Of a stretch of DNA of 64,000 nt, positions 50,105 to 58,508 are shown piece by piece. This stretch comes from Clavibacter sp. A6099 (GTDB lineage Bacteria; Actinomycetota; Actinomycetes; Actinomycetales; Microbacteriaceae), in contig NZ_CP083439.1 in NCBI RefSeq assembly GCF_021919125.1, positions 992,001-1,056,000 of the forward strand, in the 5' to 3' direction. The translations under genes and the position numbers were made by a program. The stretch's first letter is position 1. Each line of letters begins with the position of its first letter. The notes below the pieces were generated by a model. The model had not been told where the DNA came from and ran no database searches. It was given only the letters and a program-made list of their open reading frames with translations.

Positions 50105-51894
50105 CCCGCCGGGACCATCGCCGGCGCGTCGGCCGGGCGCGCGTCGGCGGCGGATCCGCGTCGCCGCCTCAGCAGCCCCGTCAGGTCGTGTGCCGAGAGC
50201 GACACCGCGAGCACCGCGGCCAGCACGAGCGCGAGCGCGGGGGCGGCGACCGCCCACGGGGCGCGCTCCGCGTAGGCGCTGCCCTCGCTGAGGATCAGGC
50301 CCCACTCGGGCGTCGGCGGGGCGCTGCCCAGGCCGAGGAAGCCGAGCGCCGCGAGCGTGAGGGCGATGCCGGGCAGGCGCAGCATCGCGTTCCGCACGAC
50401 CGGGCCGACGACGGCGGGCAGGAGGTGGGCGAGGAGGATCCGCGCGCGTCCGACGCCGAGCACCGGCAGGATCCGCACGTGCGGCTGCGCGCGCGCCTCC
50501 TGCATCAGCGCCCCGGCGTGCGCGGCGAGCGGCGCCCAGCCCACGGCCGCCACCGCGATGGCGGCCCCCGCGCTCGACGGGCCCTGGATCGCGGCCACCA
50601 CGATCCCGGCGAGGATCGGCGGGGCCGCGTTCGCCACCTCGATCGGCCCGAGCGCGGCGCGCGGCAGGAGGCCGAGCGCGAGCCCGATGGCGCAGCAGGC
50701 GATGACCACGACCAGCGCCGTGCCGAGCGTCGTGACGGCGCCGTGGCCGACCCGCCCGAGGAGGTCGCGGCCGCTCGCGTCGGCGCCGAACGGCAGCGCC
50801 CACGAGGGCGGGGCGAGGCGGCCCGCGGTGGTGGCGAGGGGATCCCGCGCGAGGCCCGCCACGACGATGAGCGCGAGGAGCCCGGCCGCGACCGCGGGGA
50901 TGACGGCGTCGCGCGGACGGGCGGGGACGCGCGCGTCGGGCACGGGCAGCGATCCGAGGCGGAGGGCGGGGCCGAGGAGCGCGCGCCGGGCGAGATCCGC
51001 GAGCGCACCGGCCGCGACGGCGACCGCGAGGAGCGCGAGCACGCCCGCCTGGAGCGCGGGGACGTCCTGGCTGCCGGCCGCGCCGAGGGTCGCGCGGCCG
51101 ATGCCGGGGATCGCGAACACCTGCTCGACCGCGACCGCGCCGCCCGTGAGGCCGACGAGCACGAGCCCGATCTGCCCGAGCACCGACGGCAGCGCGCGGC
51201 GCAGCACCGCGAGGGTCGTGCGCGCGGGCGAGAGGCCCGCCATCGCCCATGTCGCGACCCAGCGCTCGGCGGACGCGGCCCGGATCGCGTCGGCGAGGAG
51301 GCGGCCGACGAGCCCGCCCGCGGGGATCCCGAGGGCGAGCGCGGGGAGCGCCGCGTTCGCCGGCCCGTCCCACCCGGACGGCGGCGCCCAGCGCAGCCAG
51401 ACGGCGACCACCACGAGCAGCGCGGTCGCGAGCAGGAACTCCGGGAGCGCCGTGAGGGCGGCGGACAGGGCGCCGGATCCGCGGGCCAGGCGCCCGCGCG
51501 TCGCGTCGCGGAGTGCGGGCGCGCACAGGAGCGCGGCGACCCCCACGGCGACGGCGATCGCGAACGCCATCAGCGTGAGGGAGACGCCGAGCGCGCCCAG
51601 GGTGCCGGGGAGGACCGGGCGGCCCGAGATCCACGACGTGCCGAGGTCGCCGCGGACCACGCCCGCGAGCCAGTCGAGCGAGACGGCCAGCGGCCCCCGG
51701 TCGAGGCCGAGCTGCGCGCGCACCGCCGCGAGCGCCTCCGGGGTGGCCTCGAGGTCGGCGTAGCGCGCGCGGAGGATCGTGTACTCGGGCGAGCGGCCGG
51801 AGAGCCACGGCAGCGCGCCGACGAGCGCCACGACGCCGCCGATCGCGACGACGCGGGACGCCCCGACGACGAGCCCGTCGCGCGCGCGGCCCAT
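50101..51894 (-). CDS. fused double permease (DppB-DppC-like) of a peptide/nickel/opine-type ABC importer
   Basis: A 597-residue membrane protein joining two BPD_transp_1 permeases that are normally separate. Residues 1 to about 310 resemble DppB/NikB: an N-terminal helix, RAQLGLDRGPLAVSLDWLAGVVRGDLGTSWISGRPV, and an EAA-type loop VATWAMAGLSPARTTLAVLRRALPSVLGQI, then VEQVFAIPGIGR. Residues 330-590 resemble DppC/NikC: LPFGADASGRDLLGRVGHGAVTTLG, the loop QPHVRILPVLGVGRARILLAHLLPAVVGPVV, and LGFLGLGSAPPTPEWGLILSEG. The first-domain N-terminus VVAIGGVVALVGALPWLSG is unusually short. Its ATG overlaps the SBP stop by one base. Last gene of the five-gene operon. Confidence 0.88.
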   Translation of the reverse strand: MGRARDGLVVGASRVVAIGGVVALVGALPWLSGRSPEYTILRARYADLEATPEALAAVRAQLGLDRGPLAVSLDWLAGVVRGDLGTSWISGRPVLPGTLGALGVSLTLMAFAIAVAVGVAALLCAPALRDATRGRLARGSGALSAALTALPEFLLATALLVVVAVWLRWAPPSGWDGPANAALPALALGIPAGGLVGRLLADAIRAASAERWVATWAMAGLSPARTTLAVLRRALPSVLGQIGLVLVGLTGGAVAVEQVFAIPGIGRATLGAAGSQDVPALQAGVLALLAVAVAAGALADLARRALLGPALRLGSLPVPDARVPARPRDAVIPAVAAGLLALIVVAGLARDPLATTAGRLAPPSWALPFGADASGRDLLGRVGHGAVTTLGTALVVVIACCAIGLALGLLPRAALGPIEVANAAPPILAGIVVAAIQGPSSAGAAIAVAAVGWAPLAAHAGALMQEARAQPHVRILPVLGVGRARILLAHLLPAVVGPVVRNAMLRLPGIALTLAALGFLGLGSAPPTPEWGLILSEGSAYAERAPWAVAAPALALVLAAVLAVSLSAHDLTGLLRRRRGSAADARPADAPAMVPAG

Positions 51895-53462
51895 CAGCGC
51901 GCGACGCGCGTGTCGACCGTGATGAGCGCGCGCTCGCGGGGATCGCGCACGGCGCCCGTCACCCCGGCGGCCTCGCCCTGGATCACGCGCTCGTGCAGGA
52001 GCGGCACCGCGGCGTCGTCGGCGAGCACGAGGGCCTCGACCCGCATGATCGCGGCGCGGCGCTCGGGCCCGGCCGGCAGCGCGGACGCCTCGGCGAGGGC
52101 CTGGTCGACCGCGGGGTCGCACTCCTGCGAGATGTTGAACGAGCCCTGGCAGGCGAAGTCGCTGTAGAGGTAGGCGGCCGGATCCCCGGAGTCGAGCACG
52201 GTCGCGCGCGACAGGATGAAGGCGTCGAACTTCCCCGCGAGCGCGTCGGCCTCGATGTACTGGTACTCGCGCACGTCCTGGGTCACGTCGAAGCCGGCCG
52301 CTTCCAGCTGCTGCTCGAGCTGCACGGCGACCTCGGGGAGCTCGGCGCGGTCCGTGAAGGTGCCGAGGGTGATGGGCACGCCGTCGACCCGCGCGGGCGT
52401 CGCCCGGCCCGCCAGCGCGTCGCGGTAGGAGGCGCCGTCGCGGAGGTCGGCGGCCCAGGGGAGCGCGGGGCCGAGGAGCCCGGTGGCCTCGTCTGCCCGG
52501 CCCTCGTAGACGCCGGAGACGAGCGCGGCGCGGTCGACCGCGGCCTCGGCGGCGGCGCGCACGGCCGGGTCCGCGAACGGTCCGGTCCGCGTGTTCAGGT
52601 ACAGCGTGTTCGTGCGCGGCATGGCGACCTCGTGCAGGAGCTGCGGATCGACCTGCGCGGCCTGGCCCACGGGGATCGCCTCGACCACGTCGGCCGTGCC
52701 CGTGCGGAGGGCGGCGGCGCGCGCGGTGCCGTCGGGGACGAAGCGCACGTCGATGCCGGCGGACGCGGCGCGGCCGCCCCAGTAGCCGTCGAACCGGTCG
52801 AGCCTGGCGGAGGACGTGCCGTCGACCGCGGTCAGGCGGAACGGGCCCGTGCCGGTGCCGACGGGGGACACGGTGCCGTCGGCGCCGTACGCGGAGGCCG
52901 CGAGGATCGCCAGCTGCGGGCTCGACATGCGCTGCGGCACGAGAGGGTCGGCCGTCGCGGTGCGCACGATGACCCGGTCGCCGTCGGCGGTGGCCGTGAG
53001 GTCGACGCCGTCGAGGATCCGCGGCTTCGGGCTCGCGGTCGCGGCGGCGGTGAGCGAGGCGGCGGCCTGCGCGGCCGTGAGGATCGTCCCGTCGTGGAAG
53101 GTCACGTCGGGGCGGATGTCGAATGCCCAGGTCAGGTCGTCCACGCGGGTCCAGCCGGTCGCGAGCTGCGGCTGCGCGTCGCCGAGGTCGTCGAGGGTCA
53201 CGAGGGTCTCGGCCGTGCTCCACCGCGCGAGCTTGAAGGCGTCGTCGCTGAGGGGCGTGAGGCCGGATCTCGGCGGCTGCAGCATGGCGAGGCGGATGCG
53301 GCCGTCGCCGTCCTGCGCGCCTCCCGGGGAGGATCCGGGGCTCGCGGCGAAGCAGCCGCTGAGGGCGAGCGTCGTCGCGGCGGCCAGCGCGATCAGCGCG
53401 GCGGAGCGAGCCGGGCGGGTGACGCGGGCGGGGCGGGCGGAGCGGGGGCGTCTAGCGGGCAT
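51894..53462 (-). CDS. solute-binding lipoprotein, DppA/NikA/OppA family 5
   Basis: A 522-residue extracytoplasmic binding protein: basic head, hydrophobic stretch and lipobox LALSGCFA, then a family-5 solute-binding domain with STAETLVTLDDLGDAQPQLATGWTRVDDLTWAFDIRPDVTFHDGT, PVGTGTGPF, and YLNTRTGPFADPAVRAAAEAAVDR. Ligands of relatives are peptides, nickel chelates or opine metallophores; a lone Cys pair in FACQGSFNISQECDPAV near residue 450 is also seen. Start set at the ATG with AAGGAC just before it. It overlaps the MFS gene by 11 bases. Confidence 0.9.
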   Translation of the reverse strand: MPARRPRSARPARVTRPARSAALIALAAATTLALSGCFAASPGSSPGGAQDGDGRIRLAMLQPPRSGLTPLSDDAFKLARWSTAETLVTLDDLGDAQPQLATGWTRVDDLTWAFDIRPDVTFHDGTILTAAQAAASLTAAATASPKPRILDGVDLTATADGDRVIVRTATADPLVPQRMSSPQLAILAASAYGADGTVSPVGTGTGPFRLTAVDGTSSARLDRFDGYWGGRAASAGIDVRFVPDGTARAAALRTGTADVVEAIPVGQAAQVDPQLLHEVAMPRTNTLYLNTRTGPFADPAVRAAAEAAVDRAALVSGVYEGRADEATGLLGPALPWAADLRDGASYRDALAGRATPARVDGVPITLGTFTDRAELPEVAVQLEQQLEAAGFDVTQDVREYQYIEADALAGKFDAFILSRATVLDSGDPAAYLYSDFACQGSFNISQECDPAVDQALAEASALPAGPERRAAIMRVEALVLADDAAVPLLHERVIQGEAAGVTGAVRDPRERALITVDTRVAR

Positions 53463-54855
53463 GGGGTCCTTCGGCGGGGATGCGCGGGGCATCGGCGGCG
53501 ATGCGCGGGGCATCGGGGGTGGTGGTCGGGGGAGCTGGGGTGGCGCGCGGGGACGCGGCGGGGCCGGGTGCGGGCGCGTCGGGCGCTTCGTGCGCGGGGA
53601 CGGTCGCGGGCAGCAGTCGGGGAAGGCCGACGGCCGCCGCGACGGGCAGCGCGGCGAGGATCCCCCAGGCGACGGCGGGCGCGTCGTCGAGCAGGGCTCC
53701 GACCACGCCGCCGGCCACGAGCACGGCGACGCCGCCGCAGCTCGCGAGCAGCCCGTAGAACGACGCGGTCGGGCGGCCGGCGGCGAACGACGGCACGAGC
53801 TCCATCGTCACGGGGCCCGCGGTCATGTGGCCGAGCGTGAGGCAGACGACGAGGACCGCGGCGGGCATGAGCTCGGCACCGGCGGGCGGCGGCACGACGG
53901 ACGCGAGCGCGAGCGCCGCGAACCCCGTCGCGGTCGTCGCGAAGCCGCAGGCGAGCGCGCGACCGGGGCCGAGCCGCTTCGCGAGGAGGGCGACGGGCCA
54001 CTGCAGCGCGATCGTGAGGAGCGAGACGGCGAGGAACGCGGATCCGACCGCCGCCGTCCCCGCACCGGCGCGCGCGAGCTCGAGCGGCAGCCCGAGGTAG
54101 AGCTGGTTGTAGGCCACGAGGTCGACGGCGAAGAGGGCGGAGAAGGCGAGGAAGCGGCGGTCGCGGACGGCGGCCCAGCGGTCGGCGGTGGCGGCGGGCG
54201 CGGCGTCGGGCGCCGGGTCGGCACCGGCGACGGGCGCGGATCCCATGGGCGACGCGACGACGGCCCGCCCCGCGTCCGCCGGGATCACGCACCACAGCGC
54301 CACCCCCACGGCCGCGAACAGCGCCGCGCCCACGAGCACGGTCGCGGAGAACCCGAGCCCGAGCAGGGCGGCGCCCGCGAGCGGACCCACGGCCGCGCCG
54401 ATCTCGCCCACCAGCACGAGCGCGGCGAACAGCGACGGGCGGCCGGACCGTCGCGTGGCGCGGCCCCTCGCGTCCGCTGCCGCCACGAGGCTCTGCAGCG
54501 CCGGGCTGAACAGCGCGCCGCCGAGCCCCGTGAGGATCGCGCCGACGAGGAAGCCGGCGAGGTCCGCGGCGAGCGCGAGCCCCAGGTAGCCGGACACGCG
54601 CACGACGCAGCCCGCGGCGATGAGGGTGCGCGGGCCGAAGCGGTCGGCGAGCATCCCGCCGAGCAGGAACAGGCCCTGCTGGCTGAAGGTGCGGGCGCCG
54701 AGCACCAGGCCGATCGCGAGGGCGCCGAGCCCGAGGTCGTCGCGCATCACGACGGCGAGGAACGGGACGACCGCGTAGAAGCCGAGGTTGAAGACGAGCT
54801 GGCTGGAGAGGAGGACGGCGGCGTGGGGAGGGGCGGCGCGGTGGGACAGGGTCAT
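53452..54855 (-). CDS. DHA1-type MFS transporter inside the ABC importer operon
   Basis: A 467-residue, 12-helix major-facilitator protein resembling the MdtH-like exporters: LGFYAVVPFLAVVMRDDLGLGALAIGLVLGARTFSQQGLFLLGGMLADRFGPRTLI at the N-terminus, with a central loop rich in Ala/Pro. The C-terminal 60 residues are a Pro/Ala/Thr tail with a DAPRI repeat. Embedded between the ATPase and SBP genes with overlaps of 4 and 11 bases. In staphylopine systems an MFS exporter (CntE) accompanies exactly this kind of importer, so export of a metallophore or efflux of imported ligand are plausible roles; neither is shown. Confidence 0.87.
   Translation of the reverse strand: MTLSHRAAPPHAAVLLSSQLVFNLGFYAVVPFLAVVMRDDLGLGALAIGLVLGARTFSQQGLFLLGGMLADRFGPRTLIAAGCVVRVSGYLGLALAADLAGFLVGAILTGLGGALFSPALQSLVAAADARGRATRRSGRPSLFAALVLVGEIGAAVGPLAGAALLGLGFSATVLVGAALFAAVGVALWCVIPADAGRAVVASPMGSAPVAGADPAPDAAPAATADRWAAVRDRRFLAFSALFAVDLVAYNQLYLGLPLELARAGAGTAAVGSAFLAVSLLTIALQWPVALLAKRLGPGRALACGFATTATGFAALALASVVPPPAGAELMPAAVLVVCLTLGHMTAGPVTMELVPSFAAGRPTASFYGLLASCGGVAVLVAGGVVGALLDDAPAVAWGILAALPVAAAVGLPRLLPATVPAHEAPDAPAPGPAASPRATPAPPTTTPDAPRIAADAPRIPAEGPHAR
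53474..53516 (-). repeat. 21-base direct repeat in the C-terminal tail of the MFS gene
   Basis: GATGCGCGGGGCATCGG occurs at 53479-53495 and 53500-53516 (period 21). It encodes two DAPRI-containing heptads at the very end of the MFS protein, just before the SBP ribosome-binding site. Confidence 0.85.
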
Positions 54856-55679
54856 GCGGTGAGCGCTCCCGGCAGCCGCGGCACGGCGTCGGCGAGCTCG
54901 CGCGTGGCGGGGTGCGCGGGGTCGGCGAGCAGGCGCCCGGTCGGCCCCTCCTCCACGATCCGCCCGCCGGCCAGCACCACGCTCCGCCCGCAGAGCCGCG
55001 CGACGGCGTCGAGGTCGTGCGACACGAGCGCGAGCCCGAGGCCGCGCTCGCGCACGAGGTCGCCGAGCAGCTCGATGATCCGGTCCCGCAGCGGCAGGTC
55101 CACCCCGCTCACGGGCTCGTCGGCGAGGAGGATCCCCGGCGAGGTCGCGATGGCCCGGGCGAGCGCCACGCGCTGCGCCTGCCCGCCGGACAGCTCGCGG
55201 GGCCGGCGGTCGGCGAGCGACGAGGCGAGCCCGACGTCGTCGAGGGCGCGCGCGACGATCGCGGCGTGGTCGCCGGTCACGTCGAGGCGGCGGAGCGGCT
55301 CGCGGATCAGCTGCCGCACGGTCATGCGCGGCTCGAGGCTCGCGCCCGGATCCTGCGGCACCGCCTGCACGCGCCTCCGGTACCAGCGGAGGGCGGATGC
55401 GCGGCCGGGCGCGATGGCCCGGTCGCCGAGCGCCACGTTGCCCGCGGTCGGCGCCTCGAGCGCGAGCAGGATGCGCAGGAGCGTCGACTTGCCGGATCCG
55501 GAGCGGCCCACGATCCCGACCGTCTCGCCGGGCGCCACGCGGAACGAGACGTCGTCGAGCGCGGGTGCCGGGCCGGGGGCTCCGGACGCGCGGGCCGCCC
55601 GGGCTTCGCGTCGCGCGGCCGGGTCGCGCCGCGGCGGGTACCCGTGCGTGATCCCGATCGCGGTGAGCGCGTCGGTCAT
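54852..55679 (-). CDS. ABC importer ATPase, DppF/NikE-like
   Basis: A 275-residue ATPase: Walker A VGRSGSGKSTLLRIL, Q-loop VPQDPGASLEPRMTVRQLI, signature ELSGGQAQRVALARAI, Walker B ILLADEPVSGVDLPLRD and switch VSHDLDAVARL. It lacks the C-terminal oligopeptide HPY extension and the cysteine cluster of many Dpp ATPases, as NikE/CntF-type subunits do. A long linker (PAARREARAARASGAPGPAP) follows the first strand. Starts MTDALTAIGITHGY in a four-base overlap with the preceding ATPase. Confidence 0.88.
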   Translation of the reverse strand: MTDALTAIGITHGYPPRRDPAARREARAARASGAPGPAPALDDVSFRVAPGETVGIVGRSGSGKSTLLRILLALEAPTAGNVALGDRAIAPGRASALRWYRRRVQAVPQDPGASLEPRMTVRQLIREPLRRLDVTGDHAAIVARALDDVGLASSLADRRPRELSGGQAQRVALARAIATSPGILLADEPVSGVDLPLRDRIIELLGDLVRERGLGLALVSHDLDAVARLCGRSVVLAGGRIVEEGPTGRLLADPAHPATRELADAVPRLPGALTA

Positions 55680-56578
55680 CGGGCCGCCACCGCGCCGAGC
55701 GGGGCCGACGCGGAGGCCGTCGCCGTCGCCCCGTCCGGGGATCCGCCGCCCGCCCGCCGCGTCGCCGCCGCCCCGTCCGGGGATCCGCCGCCCGCCCGCC
55801 GCGTCGCCGCCGCCACGAGCGCCCGGCTGTACGCGTGCCGCGGCCGCCGCACGAGCTCGCGCATCGACCCGGCCTCGACCACGCGGCCGGCCTCGAGCAC
55901 GACGACCCGGTCGCACAGCGCCGCGGCGACCGCGAGGTCGTGCGTGATGAAGAGGAGCGCCTGGCCGGTCGCGTCGAGGCGGCGGCGGATCACGTCGACC
56001 ACGCGCGCCTGCGTCACGACGTCGAGCGAGGTCGTCGGCTCGTCGGCCAGCAGCAGGTCGGCACGGCAGAGGAGCGCGAGCGCGAGGCAGACGCGCTGTC
56101 GCTGGCCGCCCGACAGCTCGGCGGCGAAGGCGGGGAGCGCTCCCTCCGGATCCTCGATGCCCACCTCGGCGAGGAGGGCGACGACCTCGCGCCGGGCGTC
56201 GCCGCGGGCGAGGAGCCCGCCGTCCGCGGCGGATCCGCGGGCCCGGCTCGCGCGCAGCGCCGCGACGAGCTGCGCGCCCACCGTGACGAGCGGGTTCAGC
56301 GCCGCGAGCGAGTCCTGCTGCACCGCGGCGACGCGGCCGAGGCGCTGGCGAGGAGCGGCCGGCCCGACCGCGCGGCCGCCGAGCTCGACGACGCCCCGCA
56401 CGCGCGACCCGGGCGGCAGCGTCCCGAGCACGGCCTGCGCGGTGAGCGACTTGCCGGACCCGGACGCGCCGACCAGCGCCACGCGCTCGCCGGCCCCGAC
56501 GCGGAGATCGAGGTCGTGCACGAGCGGCGCGCGGTCGATCGCGATGGAGAGGGAGCGGAGGTCGAGGGCGGGATGCAC
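55676..56578 (-). CDS. ABC importer ATPase, DppD/NikD-like
   Basis: First gene of the operon (300 residues). Walker A LVGASGSGKSLTAQAVLG, Q-loop AAVQQDSLAALNPLVTVG, signature ELSGGQRQRVCLALAL, Walker B LLLADEPTTSLDVVTQ and switch ITHDLAVAAAL. The domain ends with RRPRHAYSRALVAAA, then a tail with two copies of a 14-residue unit. GTG start (MHPALDLRSLSIAI); the leader to the inferred transcription start is about 48 bases. Heterodimerises with the next ATPase. Confidence 0.88.
   Translation of the reverse strand: MHPALDLRSLSIAIDRAPLVHDLDLRVGAGERVALVGASGSGKSLTAQAVLGTLPPGSRVRGVVELGGRAVGPAAPRQRLGRVAAVQQDSLAALNPLVTVGAQLVAALRASRARGSAADGGLLARGDARREVVALLAEVGIEDPEGALPAFAAELSGGQRQRVCLALALLCRADLLLADEPTTSLDVVTQARVVDVIRRRLDATGQALLFITHDLAVAAALCDRVVVLEAGRVVEAGSMRELVRRPRHAYSRALVAAATRRAGGGSPDGAAATRRAGGGSPDGATATASASAPLGAVAAR
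55728..55811 (-). repeat. 42-base direct repeat in the NikD-like ATPase gene
   Basis: Two near-identical 42-base units starting at 55728 and 55770, encoding RRAGGGSPDGAAAT followed by RRAGGGSPDGATAT beyond the conserved ATPase domain. Recent duplication in a dispensable tail. Confidence 0.9.
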
Positions 56579-56632
56579 CTGGCCCCCGTCCGTCCGCGCA
56601 TGCTGCCGGGCGGTCCGGCGGCGCTCCCGACG

Positions 56633-56661
56633 ACCTTACTGATACCCGTTCTCGATATCAA
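56633..56661 (-). promoter_or_regulatory. strong promoter with an embedded Fur-family-like operator
   Basis: On the minus strand TTGATA (56661-56656) and TAAGGT (56638-56633) are separated by exactly 17 bases, the best promoter in the window. An interrupted palindrome TGATA-N11-TATCA covers 56640-56660, overlapping the -35 and the spacer, the position of a repressor site. Twelve of 19 bases match the classic Fur box GATAATGATAATCATTATC, so a Fur-family protein (Zur, Fur or Mur) is the likely regulator; this is inference. The patch is distinctly AT-rich against the GC-rich surroundings. Confidence 0.7.
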
Positions 56662-56679
56662 AACCGAGCGGACGGAAGG

Positions 56680-57162
56680 TCAGGCCCCGCGGATCCCCTT
56701 CAGCAGCAGGGCCGTCGTCACCGCGGCCTCGGCCGCCTCGGCGCCCTTGTCCTCCTTCGACCCCGGGAGCCCGGCGCGGTCGAGGCCCTGCTGCTCGTCG
56801 TCGAGCGTGAGCAGCCCGAAGCCGATGGGCTTGCCCGCGAGCAGCGACGCCTGCGTGAGGCCCGAGGTCGCGGCGTCCGACACGTACTCGAAGTGCGGGG
56901 TGCCGCCCCGGATGATCACGCCGAGCGCGACGACCGCGTCGGCCCCCGCGTCGAGCGCCGCGCGCGCGACCACGGGCAGCTCGAAGCTCCCGGGCACGCG
57001 GATCACCGTGGTGGTCGCGCCGGCGGCGTCGAGCACGCGCTGCGCCCCGGCGAGGAGGCCCGCGCTGATCTCGTCGTGCCAGCGTCCGGCGACGACGGTG
57101 ACCCGGAGGCCGCTCCCGTCGAGCGCGGTCGGGTCGATCTCGGGTGCTCCGTGTCCGCTCAT
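56680..57162 (-). CDS. ribH: 6,7-dimethyl-8-ribityllumazine synthase
   Basis: Lumazine synthase (160 residues), condensing the ribityl-pyrimidine with dihydroxybutanone phosphate. Motifs VVAGRWHDEISAGLL, VPGSFELPVVARAAL, ALGVIIRGGTPHFEYVSDAA (catalytic His) and PIGFGLLTLDDEQQ are all present. Last gene of the riboflavin operon; its ATG overlaps the ribBA stop by four bases. Confidence 0.96.
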   Translation of the reverse strand: MSGHGAPEIDPTALDGSGLRVTVVAGRWHDEISAGLLAGAQRVLDAAGATTTVIRVPGSFELPVVARAALDAGADAVVALGVIIRGGTPHFEYVSDAATSGLTQASLLAGKPIGFGLLTLDDEQQGLDRAGLPGSKEDKGAEAAEAAVTTALLLKGIRGA

Positions 57163-58508
57163 GCGGTCTCCTCCTCAGGGGTGGTGGTGGCCGGGCCGGC
57201 CGTCGTGGTGGTCAGGCCGTCGGGCGCCTCGGCGTCCGGGTAGGCGTCGGGTCCGATGTGCATGTCGGTGTCGAGCACCATGCGGTGCCCCATGCGGTCG
57301 CGCTTCGTCTCGAGGTAGCCGGCGTTCACGTCGTTGACGCCGACGACCAGCGGCACGCGCTCGGTCACCTCCACGCCGTGCGCCTCGAGCTGCCGCACCT
57401 TCTCGGGGTTGTTCGTGAGCAGGCGCACGTCCTCGATCCCCATCTCCTGCAGGATCGCCGAGGCGGCGCCGTAGTCGCGCGCGTCCGCCGGGAGGCCCAG
57501 GGCGACGTTGGCGTCGAGCGTGTCGAAGCCGTCCTCCTGCAGCCGGTACGCGCGCAGCTTGTTGATGAGGCCGATGCCGCGCCCCTCGTGCCCGCGCAGG
57601 TAGACGACGACGCCGCCGTCGCGCTGGATCTCGTCGAGCGCCGCGTCGAGCTGCGGTCCGCACTCGCACTTGAGCGATCCGAGCGCCTCGCCCGTCAGGC
57701 ACTCCGAGTGCACGCGCACGAGCGTGCCGTGCGCGCGCGGCTCGCCCGCGACGATCGCGACGTGGTCGGCGCCCGTCGTGCGGTCCCGGTAGGCGCGGAG
57801 CTTGACCGTGCCGTGCGTGGTGGGGACCGTGGTCTCGACCTCGAAGATCACGCGAGACGCCTCGGGGATCGCGACGGCCGGCTCGAGCGCCCGGTCGCAG
57901 TGGAACTCCTCGAGGTGCGCCTTGAGCGCCTCGATCGTCACGACCAGCACGCCCTCGCGCTCGCCGAGCGCGAGGAGGCCGGGGAGGCGCATCATCTCGC
58001 CGTCGTCCTGCACGATCTCGCTGATCGCGCCCACGGGCGTGAGTCCCGCGAGCGTGAGGAGGTCGACCGCGGCCTCGGTGTGGCCGTCGCGCTCGCGCAC
58101 GCCGCCGTCCACCGCGCGCAGCGGCAGGATGTGGCCCGGCCGGTGCAGGCTCGTCGGCACGCTGCCGAGGTCGGCGAGCACGCGCAGGGTGTGCGCGCGG
58201 TCGGACGCGCTGATGCCCGTGGAGAGCCGGTCGGCCGCGTCGACGGAGACCGTGTAGGCGGTGCCGCGCGGATCCCGGTTGTCGGCCACCATGAGCGGCA
58301 GCTCCAGCCGGTCGGCGATCTCGTTCGTCATGGGCGCGCAGATGAAGCCCGACGAGTGCCTGACGAGCCAGGCCACCCACTCGGGAGATGCGGACTCGGC
58401 GGCGAGCAGCACGTCGCCCTCGTTCTCGCGGCCCTCGTCGTCGACGACGATCACGGGCCGTCCGGCGCGCAGCTCCTGCAGCGCGGCGGGGATCTCGGCG
58501 AGGCTCAC
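57159..58508 (-). CDS. ribBA: bifunctional DHBP synthase / GTP cyclohydrolase II
   Basis: A 449-residue fusion. The N-terminal RibB half (DDEGRENEGDVLLAAESA, TGISASDRAHTL, HRPGHILPL, GHTEAAVDL) makes 3,4-dihydroxy-2-butanone 4-phosphate. The C-terminal RibA half (VRVHSECLTGEALGSLKCECGPQL with the three zinc Cys, YLRGHEGRGIGL, TNNPEKVRQLEAHG) opens GTP. About 45 residues of acidic/Thr-rich tail follow. GTG start in an overlap with ribE (GTGA). Confidence 0.96.
   Translation of the reverse strand: MSLAEIPAALQELRAGRPVIVVDDEGRENEGDVLLAAESASPEWVAWLVRHSSGFICAPMTNEIADRLELPLMVADNRDPRGTAYTVSVDAADRLSTGISASDRAHTLRVLADLGSVPTSLHRPGHILPLRAVDGGVRERDGHTEAAVDLLTLAGLTPVGAISEIVQDDGEMMRLPGLLALGEREGVLVVTIEALKAHLEEFHCDRALEPAVAIPEASRVIFEVETTVPTTHGTVKLRAYRDRTTGADHVAIVAGEPRAHGTLVRVHSECLTGEALGSLKCECGPQLDAALDEIQRDGGVVVYLRGHEGRGIGLINKLRAYRLQEDGFDTLDANVALGLPADARDYGAASAILQEMGIEDVRLLTNNPEKVRQLEAHGVEVTERVPLVVGVNDVNAGYLETKRDRMGHRMVLDTDMHIGPDAYPDAEAPDGLTTTTAGPATTTPEEETA

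Noticed and set aside
51895-53223. 1040-residue minus-strand reading that extends the fused permease upstream through the binding-protein gene
   Set aside because: The extension is Arg/Pro-rich and overlaps the well-supported binding-protein gene in another frame; the permease start at 51894 fits the operon overlaps.
55728-55811. 42-base repeat as a mobile element or CRISPR
   Set aside because: Only two copies, in frame within a coding tail, no spacers or flanking duplications.
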